Part shown: piece by piece, positions 33,403 through 44,732 of the stretch | Layout of the letters: each line of letters starts with the position of its first letter | Numbering within the stretch: position 1 is the stretch's first letter | NCBI RefSeq assembly: GCF_018448495.1 | Contig: NZ_CP049902.1 | Coordinates: 3,100,001-3,164,000, forward strand | Direction: 5' to 3' | DNA length: 64,000 nt | Source of the DNA: Psychrobacter sp. WY6 | GTDB lineage: Bacteria > Pseudomonadota > Gammaproteobacteria > Pseudomonadales > Moraxellaceae | Program-made: the position numbers and the translations under genes | Notes under the pieces: generated by a model | Told to the model about the DNA's origin: nothing | The model's input: only the letters and a program-made list of their open reading frames with translations | Database searches by the model: none

Positions 33403-34332
33403 GTGCAGACTGAGCTAAAAAATGAACAAGCGGCTTTACCAAAAGCCGCTCTTCTTTTAACTGTGCCTCAAGCCTCTGATTCTTTAGATATTAAGCGCGC
33501 GCACGACGGCTCAGTTATCAATGATATGTCTTTACGCATTTACCAGACATCCGTACAACATCTACCAGAAGATCTCTATGTGCCGCCGCAAGCCTTTGCC
33601 ATTTGGCTTGAGCAGTTTGCCGGACCATTAGACTTTTTATTATATTTGGTCAAAAAAAATAATGTTGATCTGACCCAAATGCCGATACTACCCATAACTG
33701 AGCAGTATTTGGCTTACATCAGCGAATTAGATACCGAGCATTTTGAATTGGCAGGCGATTATCTGTTGATGGCGTCCACGTTGATTGCCATTAAAACCGA
33801 GCTGTTGCTGCCCAAACCTGAAACTCCGAGCGATGAGCGTGATCCAAAAGCAGAACTGATTGAGCGCCTTGAAGAATATGCGCAAATCAAAGTAGCCAGT
33901 CAACGCTTAGATAATCTGGTGCGTCTTGAGCGTGATGTGTTTTTAGCCATGGTCAGTATGCCCGGTCAAGACGTCATGAATGCGGAATTACCTAGCTATT
34001 CGCCAAACCTTTTGATTGACAGCTTATTTAAAATGCAACTGCAGCCCGATTATCAAATGCATACCATTAAAGTCGACGCTGTTCCCCTTGCTGATCGTAT
34101 TGCCAGTATTAGCCGACAGCTCAGTACGGATGGTGAGCACTCTTTTTATGAGCTACTAGATAAAACACAAGGTAAAATAGGTGTGGTTGTCAGCTTCGTC
34201 GCCATACTAGAGCTGATAAAACGACAGTTGGTTGGTATCGTAAATACTGAGTTAGAAAGTCACCCTACCACTGACAATAATGATGCTGAAGACAGTCATA
34301 TTAAACCCTTAACGTTACAGTGGTTGGCATAG
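33403..34332 (+). CDS. scpA: Segregation and condensation protein A
   Basis: Kleisin-type subunit that bridges the SMC heads in chromosome condensation. FAGPLDFLLYLVKKNNVDLTQMPI and EYLLMAS-like YLLMASTLIAIKTELLLP identify the family, and the winged-helix C-domain follows. 309 residues from a GTG start at 33403, with a long acidic N-terminal extension; intact. 27 bp after trpS and 67 bp before scpB, so probably one operon. Confidence 0.9.
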   Translation: MQTELKNEQAALPKAALLLTVPQASDSLDIKRAHDGSVINDMSLRIYQTSVQHLPEDLYVPPQAFAIWLEQFAGPLDFLLYLVKKNNVDLTQMPILPITEQYLAYISELDTEHFELAGDYLLMASTLIAIKTELLLPKPETPSDERDPKAELIERLEEYAQIKVASQRLDNLVRLERDVFLAMVSMPGQDVMNAELPSYSPNLLIDSLFKMQLQPDYQMHTIKVDAVPLADRIASISRQLSTDGEHSFYELLDKTQGKIGVVVSFVAILELIKRQLVGIVNTELESHPTTDNNDAEDSHIKPLTLQWLA

Positions 34333-34399
34333 TTATTATCGACCTGTCTATTCCTATAAATATCGATACACATTATTATTTAAAAAGAGTCGCTTTCTA

Positions 34400-35013
34400 A
34401 TGACAGATACTGACAATACCAAGCAAGATTATGACAAACCACCCTCATTATCTAGCGCTTTACTGTCATTGACCGATGAGCAGCGACAGCATCTAGAAGA
34501 CTTAAGCAAGCATATCGAAGTGCTATTACATGCGTCCGAAGCGCCCCTCACCGCCACTGTCTTAAGAAAACACCTGTCTTTAACGGCTAAAGAGCTAACA
34601 CAGGCTTTGGCGCTACTAAGACAGCGCTTGGATATGGGCGTACTAAGCTTGCACGAAACTGCCAGCGGTTATCGACTGCAAATCGCGAATAACTATAGTG
34701 CATTAATTCAACGCGTCTTCCCGCAGCGCCAAGAACGCCTGAGCCAAGCCTTACTTGAGACGCTTAGTGTGATTGCTTACAAGCAGCCAGTGACTCGTAG
34801 CGACATAGAGCACGTGCGCGGTGTCACGCTATCGAGCAATATACTGCGTCAGTTGTTCGATAAAGGCTGGATTGAAGAGAAGGGCTACAAGGAAACCTTG
34901 GGTCGCCCAGCATTGCTACATACCACGCCACAATTTTAGATGCCTTTGGACTGAGTGAGTTGAGCGAGTTACCACCGATGCCAGATATCAGCGCCATCAA
35001 AGCGATGTCTTAA
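34400..35013 (+). CDS. scpB: Segregation and condensation protein B (frameshift near end)
   Basis: Dimeric winged-helix partner of ScpA. It has IEVLLHASEAPL, YRLQI, ALLETLSVIAYKQPVTRSDIEHVRGV and KGWIEEKGYKETLGRP, all typical. The frame stops at 34939 in a T4 run; adding one T continues LDAFGLSELSELPPMPDI to a stop at 35013, the normal ScpB end. 204 residues after correction. Confidence 0.9.
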
Positions 35014-35104
35014 GCCTTTAGAGCGTGAAGCCTTTAAAAAGCGTTAAGCAATTAAAACATAGTATAGAAAAGATTTAGCATTATTCTCCAGAGAATCTTT
35101 ATTC

Positions 35105-35139
35105 AAAAAAAAACAGATCGCATAGGATCTGTCTTTTTT
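35105..35139. terminator. Bidirectional terminator between scpB and lolA
   Basis: ACAGATC and GATCTGT form a 7-bp stem between a run of nine A and a run of six T; the genes converge. Confidence 0.75.
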
Positions 35140-35196
35140 ATTTAATCAATAAAGCCGTTGATTAGCCATTAATAATTGGCTCTTGCTAACGGCCTA

Positions 35197-35886
35197 TTAT
35201 TGATTGATAACATCAACGCCTTTTGGTGGCGTAAACTTAAACTGACTGCTACTGATGCTTGGGTTTAGTTTGATACTACTGAATTTGATGGAAGTGGTTT
35301 GACCAAGGCTGTCATTTAGCACCATCATTACTGGCTTCCCACCACTAAAACTCATTGATAAGCTCTTAAAGCTGGCACTGTCTGATTTTGGGTACAGCAC
35401 GTAGTAATTTTTATTGTCATATGGCTGGGTAATTTTAAAATTCTTGTCAATTTGGCTTGGGTCGCCTGATAACAGCAGTGCTGGTGTATTGCCAACTTGG
35501 CTGTCAACGTTTTGCTTGGTCGCTTGCTCTAAATCCTTGTCATAAACCCACATGGAGTTACCATTAGCGACGATCAGTTGCTGTGATGGCGACTTTGTTT
35601 CCCAGCGGAAATTATTTGGGCGTTGTACACTCATCGTACCCGTAAAAGTACCACTGTTGGCACCTTTGGTCGTTTGGCTAAAGTTAGCCGTCATGCTTTT
35701 GGTATTTGTCAGCAGCTTGTTTAAACGTTTGGCAGCGGTCAAATTATCAGCTGGTGCAGCAGTAGCTGATTGTGTCAATACCATCATCGGGGCTGCAACA
35801 CCAAGCGATGTCATTAATACACCAGCTAAAGCACCGTTCATCATTTTTTGTTTTAAAGTTGTTTTGTTGGTTAATAAAGTCATCAT
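35197..35886 (-). CDS. lolA: Outer-membrane lipoprotein carrier protein LolA
   Basis: Periplasmic chaperone that carries lipoproteins from LolCDE to LolB. Signal peptide of about 43 residues ending in SATAAPA, then the LolA fold: NFSQTTKGANSGTFTGTM, RPNNFRWETKSPSQQLIVANG and MWVYDKDLEQATKQ. 229 residues, intact. GAGAGGA precedes tandem ATG codons; either could start. In many genomes lolA follows ftsK; here its partner is not in view. Confidence 0.9.
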   Translation of the reverse strand: MMTLLTNKTTLKQKMMNGALAGVLMTSLGVAAPMMVLTQSATAAPADNLTAAKRLNKLLTNTKSMTANFSQTTKGANSGTFTGTMSVQRPNNFRWETKSPSQQLIVANGNSMWVYDKDLEQATKQNVDSQVGNTPALLLSGDPSQIDKNFKITQPYDNKNYYVLYPKSDSASFKSLSMSFSGGKPVMMVLNDSLGQTTSIKFSSIKLNPSISSSQFKFTPPKGVDVINQ

Positions 35887-36247
35887 AAATCCTCTCTAAA
35901 AATGCATAATCGCTTAAAAATTGTCGCTTTAAAATAAGACATCTTATTAAAATTTTGTTTTCCATAAATGTTTATCTAGCAACCATAAAACGGGTGCTTA
36001 TAAACAATGACAACAGTGTGCCAGTTTTTTTATTACACGCCTAGTCATGATTTGCAATCTTTACTACCGCTGCCATACACGCTTGTAACTACTCTTTTGA
36101 GCATTTTTGTGATCATAAGTGGCTACACAATAATAAACCGCATGGATGGTGAGTTTTTTGACTATTCATTATTTTCTAACGTTATTTACTAATATTGTTT
36201 AGCAGCATAAAGCCAATTTAGCATCCTTAACCCCTACGAAAATAACT
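35887..36247. other. Intergenic region upstream of lolA
   Basis: About 360 bp between lolA and the rpmA terminator. A 61-codon plus-strand frame at 36007 has no ribosome site or family features. I see no gene or RNA here. Confidence 0.4.
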
Positions 36248-36288
36248 AAAAAAAAGCCCCTACTACCAAACGGTAATAGAGGCTTTTA
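36247..36288 (-). terminator. Terminator of rplU-rpmA
   Basis: Stem AAGCCCCTACTACC with GGTAATAGAGGCTT around AAAC, with an A8 run on the plus strand that reads as T8 after the stem for the minus-strand operon. Confidence 0.8.
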
Positions 36289-36335
36289 GTCATCGGATTA
36301 TTTTAGTCTTTGACTAAAATAACCTAGATGGGCAA

Positions 36336-36593
36336 TTATGCGCTTTCAACCATTACATAACGACGGTTGAACTTACCTTTGGTCGCAAACTTTACTACAC
36401 CGTCATTCAGTGCAAATAAAGTATGATCACGACCCATGCCAACGCCTTCGCCTGCGTGGAATTCTGTACCACGTTGACGAACGATGATGTTACCAGCTGT
36501 GATAGCTTGGCCACCAAAGATTTTAACGCCTAGCATTTTTGGGTTTGAATCACGACCATTACGGCTTGAACCGGCAGCTTTCTTATGTGCCAT
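36336..36593 (-). CDS. rpmA: 50S ribosomal protein L27
   Basis: Large-subunit protein near the peptidyl transferase centre. [17 protein letters not shown] and LGVKIFGGQ with [10 protein letters not shown] are the family signature. 85 residues as in E. coli; intact. AAGGAGA ribosome site. Second gene after rplU. Confidence 0.97.
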   Translation of the reverse strand: MAHKKAAGSSRNGRDSNPKMLGVKIFGGQAITAGNIIVRQRGTEFHAGEGVGMGRDHTLFALNDGVVKFATKGKFNRRYVMVESA

Positions 36594-36684
36594 GGGAAAA
36601 TCTCCTTGTTAATTTGACTTATCGCTGATGCGATAACTCTTAAGCATTTAGTGCACTATTTAGCAGTAATTGCTAAGTGGATAA

Positions 36685-36989
36685 TTAGGCATTAATAGCT
36701 TTGATTTTTAACAAGGTATACCATTGGCGGTGACCTTGCTCTTTGTGATAATGCTTACGACGGTTGTGCTTAACGATACGAATTTTTTCGCCGCGACCAT
36801 GTTCAACCACTTCAACTTCAACACTTCAACGCTTCACGATTACTCGATCAGTCTCGCCGTCAACAATCAATCACACACATCTTCGAATTTAATTGTTGCG
36901 CCAGTTTCTGCTTTTAGTAGTTCAACTTTAAGCAACTCATCGACAACTACACGGTGCTGTTTACCACCAGTTTTGATTACTGCGTACAT
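36685..36989 (-). CDS. rplU: 50S ribosomal protein L21 (frameshifted)
   Basis: Large-subunit protein. The start [15 protein letters not shown] at 36989 has GGAG upstream; the frame breaks near 36870 and later ends in [23 protein letters not shown]...IKAINA at 36685. The middle (around 36815-36860) contains an irregular GTTGAAGTG repeat that looks like a local duplication or sequence error. Corrected length is about 103 residues, normal. Essential, so errors are the likely cause. Confidence 0.9.
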
Positions 36990-37568
36990 TGTATGACTCC
37001 GTTTAACCCGTGTGCCGTGGCTGATGTATACCAACGCTTTTACGACGAACACGACAGGGAAAAATTAAAGGCAAGATTTTACGGCTTTTTGCTCATAAAA
37101 GCAAGCCGTCTATCTCACTTGTTTAACTGGTTTTTGTAAGGCAGTTACACGAATAACCACCTCACTTTTTATTATATCTACTGCTGATTAAGAGCGCATC
37201 CAAGATGCTACTCCAACAAAAAAACACTATATAATAGCGGCTATTATAACTTATATAATCAGCGACTTACAGCCTTTTATACATCTCTTAAACGACCTTA
37301 AATGTCACCGATAAATGACCATTAATTCTAGTGAAATTTCAGCCAATTTTTACAGTTTTTATGTCAATTTCTATATATAGTAAATCTTATGCAAAAGATA
37401 GGCGCGATGTTTTAGGCACGTTTTAACCCACAATCTAAAGGCATAGCTATGCTATTATAGAAAATAATGCCTGACCTATCTATAAAACTAAGGCTATAAA
37501 AAATTCTCTTTATTCTTATTAATATGACTATTTATTATGACCAGCATCCCTTCACATAAACAGATTCA
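36990..37568. promoter_or_regulatory. Divergent promoter region of rplU and ispB
   Basis: 579 bp without a gene. At 37230-37248 the inverted repeat TATAATAG-CGG-CTATTATA offers a TATAAT on each strand and could hold back-to-back -10 elements; the matching -35 boxes are weak. No RNA gene recognised. Confidence 0.4.
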
Positions 37569-38554
37569 ATGACTCAATCAACGCCTAATTATGCTGATAT
37601 TCAAAGTATCGTGGCGGATGATTTTGAGATTATGGACAAGCAAGTATTCGGTAATCTTAATTCCAAAGTTCAGCTGGTAATGAGCGTCTCGCAGCATGTA
37701 ATCAATGCTGGTGGCAAACGTATGCGCCCGCTGATTACCTTGTTATGTGCACGCATGTTTGAGGACAAGCCCTCAGAAAAAGCCATGCATCTAGCCGCTA
37801 TTACTGAAATGCTGCAGCGACCTTTTCATGACGATGTGATTGATGAGTCAGGACAGCGCCGTGGTAAGCCAACTGCTAATGCCACTTGGGATAATGCCAC
37901 CGCGGTACTAGTCGGTGACTATCTGATTGCTCGCGCCTTTAATTTATTAGTTGGCTTCCAAAGCTTACCACTGTTGCAAGTATTCTCAGATGGCACCTGC
38001 GATATCGCTGAAGGCGAAGTATTGCAGCTCCAGCATCAGCACAACCCTGCCGCGACAGAAGAGGACTACTTGCGCATTATTGACGGTAAAACCTCGCGGC
38101 TGTTTATGATGGCGACTCAAGGCGCTGCAATTTTACAAGACAGAATAGAGTATATGCAGGCTTTAGGCGATTTTGGTCAGCACTTTGGCAATGCTTTTCA
38201 AATTATCGATGATGTGCTCGACTATAGTGGTGATAGTGAGGTAATGGGCAAAAACCTAGGAGACGACCTCGCTGAAGGTAAGCCAACCCTACCGACCATC
38301 AAAGCGCTTGAGCTGCTAAAAGATAGCGACATCAAAGGCTATGAGCAGTTGCGTGTCGCTGTACAAACTGGGAAGACACCGAACGCTGAGCAGCTTATTG
38401 AGTTAGTGCGCCGCTCAGGATCATTAGATTACTGTAAGCAGCGGGCTTGGGAAGAACCAAGCTGGCGCAACAAGCACTGAGTACGTTACCTGACAATCGT
38501 TATCGCACAGGCTTATATCAATTGACTGAATTGGCTAGCGCACGCTTGCTGTAG
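37569..38554 (+). CDS. ispB: Polyprenyl diphosphate synthase, octaprenyl type (indels)
   Basis: Makes the ubiquinone side chain by adding isopentenyl units. VINAGGKRMRPLITLL, the first Asp-rich motif HDDVIDESGQRRGK and the second QIIDDVLDYSG are clear. Just before the first motif the text reads LQRPFHDD where the family has LHTATLLHDD, which looks like several small indels that restore frame. A later 1-nt shift near 38450 hides the true C-terminus, which continues (LPDNRYRTGLYQLTELASARLL) to 38554. About 328 residues. Confidence 0.88.
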
Positions 38555-38996
38555 TCAGTATCGTCATAACAGTTGTCAATACTTGCGGATAGTAGCCATT
38601 AGCTGTTGATAAAGACCATTAATGAGTAATTGTGTTAATGGTCACAGTTAATAGTTGCTAAAGTTTTTGTTTTGTTGGCAAACCTTATTTATCATTCATT
38701 AAAGACCTTACAATCTATATGGTTATGCTATTTTCACAAAAGTTTACAATTATTTCTCATTGACCGTTGTATGACTGTACATTAGCTGTTAATGAAGATG
38801 GCGCTTGCCATGACAGCATTTAATGCATTCACAAAAGCTGATATTACGATTTCTAACCATAAATCCTGCGATCAACTACTTGACTGTGGGGTTATCCCGA
38901 TAGTTTATATTACTCGTTAACTTTACTAATCAAGGTTGTGGTTTGGCTACAGCTTTGATGCTTAAGATTCTTACACATACTTATACTTGATACTTA
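38555..38996. other. Intergenic region between ispB and IS630 element
   Basis: 442 bp without a recognisable gene. It holds a perfect 9-bp inverted repeat GACCATTAA (38614-38622)/TTAATGGTC (38635-38643) without a T run, and ATTAGCTGTT occurs twice (near 38598 and 38784). Confidence 0.4.
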
Positions 38997-39907
38997 TAGT
39001 CAGTTCTTTTTAAATAAGATACAATCGTTTTAAAACAAGCGAAATGGCAGAATAACAAATGACCTATTCAGCAGATTTTCGAGCACAAGTGATTAAAAGT
39101 GTCAAAAACAAAGACATGAGTATCCGTCAGGCTTGTACTTTTTATAATATTAGCAAAACCGCATTACAGCGCTGGCTCAAAGATTCAAGTATCAAACAAA
39201 CCCGGAATAAACCACCGACTAAAATACCGAATGAAGCACTCTTAAAAGACGTTGAACAACATCCAGATGACTATTTATATGAGCGAGCTAGGCGATTCAA
39301 CTGTAGTAAGACCGGCATGCACAATGCTTTAAAACGCCTAGGTATCAGTCAAAAAAAAGACCTTAGAGCATCCAAAAGCCTGCCTGATAAAAGAGCGTCG
39401 TATCAGAGTAAGCTTGATAGCTTTACACAGCAAGGCTATCCCATTGTGTATATGGATGAAAGCGGCTTTGAGGCTGAAACTATAAGACCTTACGGATACT
39501 CACCGATAGGCAAACCCTGTATCGACAGCTTCAACTGGCAAGCAAAAAAGCGCACTAATGTCATCGGTGCTTTGTATAAAAAGATGCTGTTTGCGCTTGA
39601 TTACTTTGAACAAAATATCAACAGCCATATATTTTATGACTGGTGCAAGTTCACGCTAATTCCAAGTCTCAAGACTAAATGCGTGATCGTTATGGATAAT
39701 GCCCGCTTTCATAAGAGCAAGCGTATTCAAAAACTACTGAACAGGCACGGTCATCGTATTCTATGGCTGCCACCCTACAGTCCTGATCTAAACCCCATTG
39801 AAAAGAAATGGGCTCAAGCTAAGTTTCTACGCCAAGGGTGGATGGAGAATAATCTGCCTAAGCTATTTCAGGATATGGGCTGTATTTATTTTATTGTGAA
39901 CTGACTA
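38997..39907 (+). mobile_element. IS630-family insertion sequence, complete
   Basis: Ends TAGTCAGTTC and GAACTGACTA are perfect 10-bp inverted repeats that continue imperfectly inward, and a TA dinucleotide flanks each end (38995-38996 and 39908-39909), the expected IS630/Tc1 target duplication. Length 911 bp with one intact transposase gene. It is inserted 181 bp upstream of the RND efflux operon. Confidence 0.88.
39059..39904 (+). CDS. IS630-family transposase
   Basis: 281 residues in one frame. The N-terminal HTH (SIRQACTFYNISKTALQRWL) is followed by the DDE domain: YMDESGFEAE, VIVMDNARFHKS and LPPYSPDLNPIEKKWA, giving a complete D,D,E triad in the IS630/Tc1-mariner arrangement. The gene fills the element, so it is probably active. 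It ends three bases before the right end. Confidence 0.92.
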   Translation: MTYSADFRAQVIKSVKNKDMSIRQACTFYNISKTALQRWLKDSSIKQTRNKPPTKIPNEALLKDVEQHPDDYLYERARRFNCSKTGMHNALKRLGISQKKDLRASKSLPDKRASYQSKLDSFTQQGYPIVYMDESGFEAETIRPYGYSPIGKPCIDSFNWQAKKRTNVIGALYKKMLFALDYFEQNINSHIFYDWCKFTLIPSLKTKCVIVMDNARFHKSKRIQKLLNRHGHRILWLPPYSPDLNPIEKKWAQAKFLRQGWMENNLPKLFQDMGCIYFIVN

Positions 39908-40088
39908 TATCGCTATTAGAGGTTCTAATAGTGATGTTTGGCTAAATTCATATTATTAAGAACAAATTTAGCCGAGAAAGTAAAGATCATTAGAATCAAT
40001 ACTCATTTTTATATTCAATACGCTTAGATTTATTGATAAACTTTTTATACTGTCATTACTTATTTTATACCTATTGCCGAGGACATTG

Positions 40089-41485
40089 ATGAAGCACTCT
40101 ACTCTTGCGCTTGTAATAGCATCTGTACTATCTGGAGCTGTACTGATTGGCTGTGACAAAAACGAGGACGCCGCTGGCGCAGATGCCGCACAGCAGCAGA
40201 TGCCGCCTGCGGTTGTTAACGTCCAGACTGTCACGCTCGATACTGTACCCCAAGTACAGACTTTTTCTGGACGTACCACGGCTTATCAGACTGCCGACGT
40301 CCGCCCACAAGTTAATGGCGTTATTGACGAAGTATTGTTCCGTGAAGGCGGCAACGTCAAAAAAGGCCAGCCACTTTATCGTATCAATACTGATAACTAC
40401 GCTTCTTCTGTCACCAGTGGTCAAGCAGCAGTGCAACAAGCACAAGCAAATTACCAGACAGCACAAGCAAATAATGCCAATGCAAAAGCCGAGCTAGCCA
40501 GCCGTCAAGCATCATTAGCACAAGCGCAAAATGATTTACAGCGCTTACAAGGCTTGGTCAGCATCGACGCCATCTCAAAGCAGCAGTATGAGCAGGCACA
40601 AACACAAGTACGTACTGCACAAGCAGCGGTACAAAGTGCGGCCGCCGCTGTTGGACAGACACAAGCAGGCATCGAAAGTGCAAAAGCAGGCATTCAGACT
40701 GCTCAAGCGGGGTTAGATGCTAGCAACCTAGATCTTAACCGTACCATCGTACGTGCCCCGCTATCGGGTCGTACTGACCGTTCTAGTGTCACCGCTGGTA
40801 CTTTGGTCAGCGCAGGTCAGGCTGATCCGCTGGTGACTATCTCACGCTTGGACCCTATCTATGTTGATATCAGTCAATCATCCTCTGAGCTATTAAAACT
40901 GCGTCAGCAAATCGCTGAAGGCAAAGCACAAGCAGGAATGAACTCGGTTGAGTTGGTATTAGAAGATGGCTCAGTCTACCCAGCACGCGGCAAGCTCGCT
41001 TTATCTGAAGCAAAGGTTGATGAATCAACAGGCGCTGTGACCTTGCGTGCTATTTTCCCTAACAGCAATAACATCTTGCTGCCTGGTATGTATGTGACGG
41101 CACGTTTGACACAGAGGAGATTACCAATGCTGCATTGGTACCGCAAAGCGCCGTAATGCGTACACCGAAAAGTGAGACGCAAGTTTACATCGTTGATGAA
41201 AATAATAAAATCCAAGTACGTCCTGTCACTATTAATGGCACTTATAAAGGCCAGTGGGTTGTCACTGACGGCTTACAAGCAGGGGACAAGATAGTTGTTA
41301 TCGGCGGCTCAAAAGTTAAGCCTGAACAAGAGGTGGTCGTTAAGCCATTAGAGAATCCAAACCCAGCACCAGCTAAAGAAGGTGCCTCTAATGCCCAGAC
41401 GCCGCCGCCAGCTGCTAAAGCGATGGATAAGCCAGCTAGCAAAGATGCCACTGCTCAGAAACCAGCAGAGTCTACCGCTAACTAA
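40089..41485 (+). CDS. RND efflux periplasmic adaptor, AcrA/MexA type (one frameshift)
   Basis: Membrane-fusion lipoprotein linking the RND pump to its outer-membrane channel. Lipobox VLIGC near residue 20, barrel-sandwich halves ([27 protein letters not shown] and [20 protein letters not shown]) around a long Ala/Gln coiled coil, then [11 protein letters not shown]. The frame breaks near 41120 (expected ...[15 protein letters not shown]); the last part has a Pro/Ala-rich tail. About 465 residues. GAGGA before the ATG. First gene of a three-gene operon. Confidence 0.9.
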
Positions 41486-41519
41486 TTCCATTCAAAGATA
41501 GGAAGACTAGGAATATACT

Positions 41520-44500
41520 ATGTCACGTTTTTTTTAATCGCCCTATTTTTGCATGGGTTATGGCTATTTTAGTCATGCTCATCGGGGTGATATCGGTCAT
41601 TAACTTACCGATTGAGCAGTATCCACGTATTGCACCACCGACGATTTCAGTCAGCGCAAGCTATCCTGGTGCTAATGCTCAGACGGTTGAAGATTCAGTC
41701 GTTCAGATTATTGAGCAACGCATGAAGGGTCTTGATGGTCTGATGTATATGTCGTCATCGAGCTCCTCGAATGGTGCTGCATCCATTACGCTCACTTTCG
41801 AAAATGGTACAGATTCTGATACTGCACAGGTACAGGTGCAGAACAAACTCCAAGCCGCCATGAGCTCACTACCTGAGTCGGTACAGCGTCAAGGCGTCAA
41901 CGTTAATAAATCCTCTAGCAGCTTTTTAATGGTGCAAGGTTTTATTTCTGAAGATGGCAGCATGGATCGTGCGGATATCGCCGATTATGTCAACTCAAAC
42001 GTTGTTGACCAGTTAAGCCGTGTGGAAGGTGTTGGTGAAGTACAAGTTTTCGGTTCTGCTTATGCCATGCGCATTTGGTTAGATCCGGCGCGCTTACGTA
42101 GCTATAACATGGTGCCAGCGGATGTGGTTGAGGCAGTACGTGCACAAAACGCCCAAGTATCTGCCGGTCAGCTAGGTCAAGCACCTGCTGATATCAGTCA
42201 ACAGGTTATCAATGCGACTGTCACGGTTCAAAGCTACCTACAAACGCCTGATGAATTTAAAAACATTCTATTAAAAACGGATACCGCTGGCGCAAAAGTG
42301 CGTTTAGGTGATGTGGCAGAAGTTGAGATTGGTAGTGCAGACTACGGCGTAGTGTCGCTATACAATGGTAAAGAAGCAGCTGGTCTTGGTATTTCATTGG
42401 CGGGTGGCGCAAACGCACTGGAAACTCGTGAAGCTGTTGGGGCTCGTATGGCAGAGCTGGAAGCAAACTTCCCAGCAGGTCTAACATCCGTTATCCCTTA
42501 TGACACCACACCATTTGTGCGCTTGTCTATCGAACAAGTGGTTATGACACTGCTTGAGGCAATTGTTCTCGTATTTATCGTTATGTTCGTTTTCTTACAG
42601 AACTGGCGTGCGACTATCATTCCTACTCTTGCCGTACCTGTCGTACTACTTGGCACCTTCGCTGTGCTTTACATCGCTGGTTTTAGTATTAACGTCTTGA
42701 CCATGTTTGCCATGGTACTATCCATCGGTCTGTTGGTCGATGATGCGATCGTCGTCGTCGAAAACGTTGAGCGTATCTTGGAAGAAGATCCTGATATCTC
42801 TATCAAGGATGCTACCGTACAATCAATGGGCGAGATTAGTAAAATCGTTATTGGTATTGCGCTGATTCTATCTGCCGTATTCGTACCGATGGCGTTCTTC
42901 GGTGGCTCAACAGGTGTGATTTATCGTCAGTTCTCTATCACCTTGATTACCAGTATGGTGCTATCGGCCTTAGTGGCGCTTATTTTTACCCTGCCCTTTG
43001 TGTGACCTTACTCAAGCGTAGCAAGAGCCATGATAAAGGCAATACAGAAGAGCAAAAAGGCTTCTTTGGTTGGTTTAACCGCTCGTTTTATAAAGTCAGT
43101 CGTAGTTACGAGAATTTAGTTGGCAAAAGTTTCCGCTTGAAGTGGCTATACTTAATTCTTTATGCTGCCATTATCGGTATTATGGCGGTGGTATTCTTAC
43201 GTATTCCCGGCTCGTTTTTACCAGAAGAAGATCAAGGTATTATGTTTACCTTGGTTCAGTTACCTGCTGGTGCGACGCTTGATGAAACGCAAGAAGTGCT
43301 CGATAAGTCAGTGATTATTACAGTACCCAAGAAGGCGATAATATCGCTTCAGTCTTTACGATCGCAGGTTTTAGTTTTGCAGGACAAGGGCAGAATATGG
43401 GACTGGCCTTTGTACGTTTATCTGATTGGGCTGATCGTCCCGGTGAAGAAAACACTGCACAGGCTGTCGCTGATCGCGCCATGGGTTACTTCTTTACCCA
43501 ATTAAATGAAGCACAAGTATTTGCGATTGTACCGCCAGCCATTACCGAACTTGGTAACGCCAGTGGTTTTGACTTAATGATTCAAGACACGGGTAACCTT
43601 GGACATGAGGGTCTACTCGAAGCACGTAATATGCTGTTGGCATGGCTGCGCAAAACGACAAAGTCGCAGGCGTTCGTCCAAATGGTCAAGAAGATGCACC
43701 GCAGTTAAAAGTGAATATTAATCAAGAGCAGGCCGCTGCTTATGGCTTGTCACTTGCTAGTATTAATAGCGTTATTCTACCGCTTGGGGCTCAAGTTATA
43801 TTAATGACTTCGTCGATCGCGGGCGTATTAAACGCGTCTTTGTTCAAGGTGAACCAAGCAGCCGCACTAACCCTGAAGATATTGCAAAATGGTATGTACG
43901 CAACGATGTAGGTGAAATGATTTCATTGATGCGTTCTCTAGCGCGAATGGCAATCTGGCTCACCCGTCTGACCCGTTATAACAGCTTACCATCGATGAAT
44001 ATCAAGGTAGTGCTGCACCCGGTAATACGGGTGAAGCGATGAGTTCAATGGAGCAATGATGGAGAATCTGCCCGAAGGTGGGGCTATGAGTGGACGGGTA
44101 TGTCACTTGAAGAGCAAAAGTCAGGTGCTCAAGCGCCGATGCTATACGCGCTTTCAATCTTGGTGGTATTCTTATGTCTAGCAGCCTTGTATGAAAGCTG
44201 GTCTATCCCCTTCTCTGTGCTATTGGTCATTCCACTTGGGGTATTAGGTGCAGTCATCTTTACTTGGCTACGTGGCTTTAATAACGATATTTATTTGCAG
44301 GTAGGTCTACTCACAGTCGTTGGTCTATCCGCTAAAAATGCTATCTTGATCATTGAGTTTGCAAAAGAGCACCAAGAGGAAGGCTATAGTCTGAGAGAAG
44401 CCGTCATGACAGCCGCGCGTCAACGTTTGCGCCCGATTATCATGACCTCGCTTGCCTTTGGACTGGGTGTTGTGCCATTATTTATCGCCACAGGTGGTTC

Positions 44501-44732
44501 AGGCAGTCAAAATGCCATCGGTACCAGTGTACTAGGTGGCGTCGTGACCGCGACATTGTTAGGTATCTTCTTTATTCCCATGTTTTATATTTGGGTACGT
44601 AGTATGTTCCCGTACAAATACGAGAATAATAAACCAAACGATAAAGATGATGATAATAGTACGCCTGACCCGAAAAACCCAACGCCTTCTGAGAATTATC
44701 AGCCTGCAAGCTTTGGAGACAATACACAATGA
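41520..44732 (+). CDS. RND efflux inner-membrane transporter, AcrB/MexB type (many frameshifts)
   Basis: Proton-driven multidrug pump of the HAE1 class. The ATG at 41520 (MSRFF) meets a stop in a T run at once; the true frame then gives the first helix and [22 protein letters not shown]. The proton-relay Asp pair is in [15 protein letters not shown], and the Lys in [17 protein letters not shown]. Further breaks lie near 43000, 43330-43450, 43650, 43790-44100. About 1070 residues if joined. Most damage is in 43.3-44.1 kb. Specificity unknown. Confidence 0.9.

Noticed and set aside
36007..36192. Possible small membrane protein upstream of lolA
   Set aside because: No ribosome site, no neighbour logic, AT-rich spacer; a chance frame is more likely.
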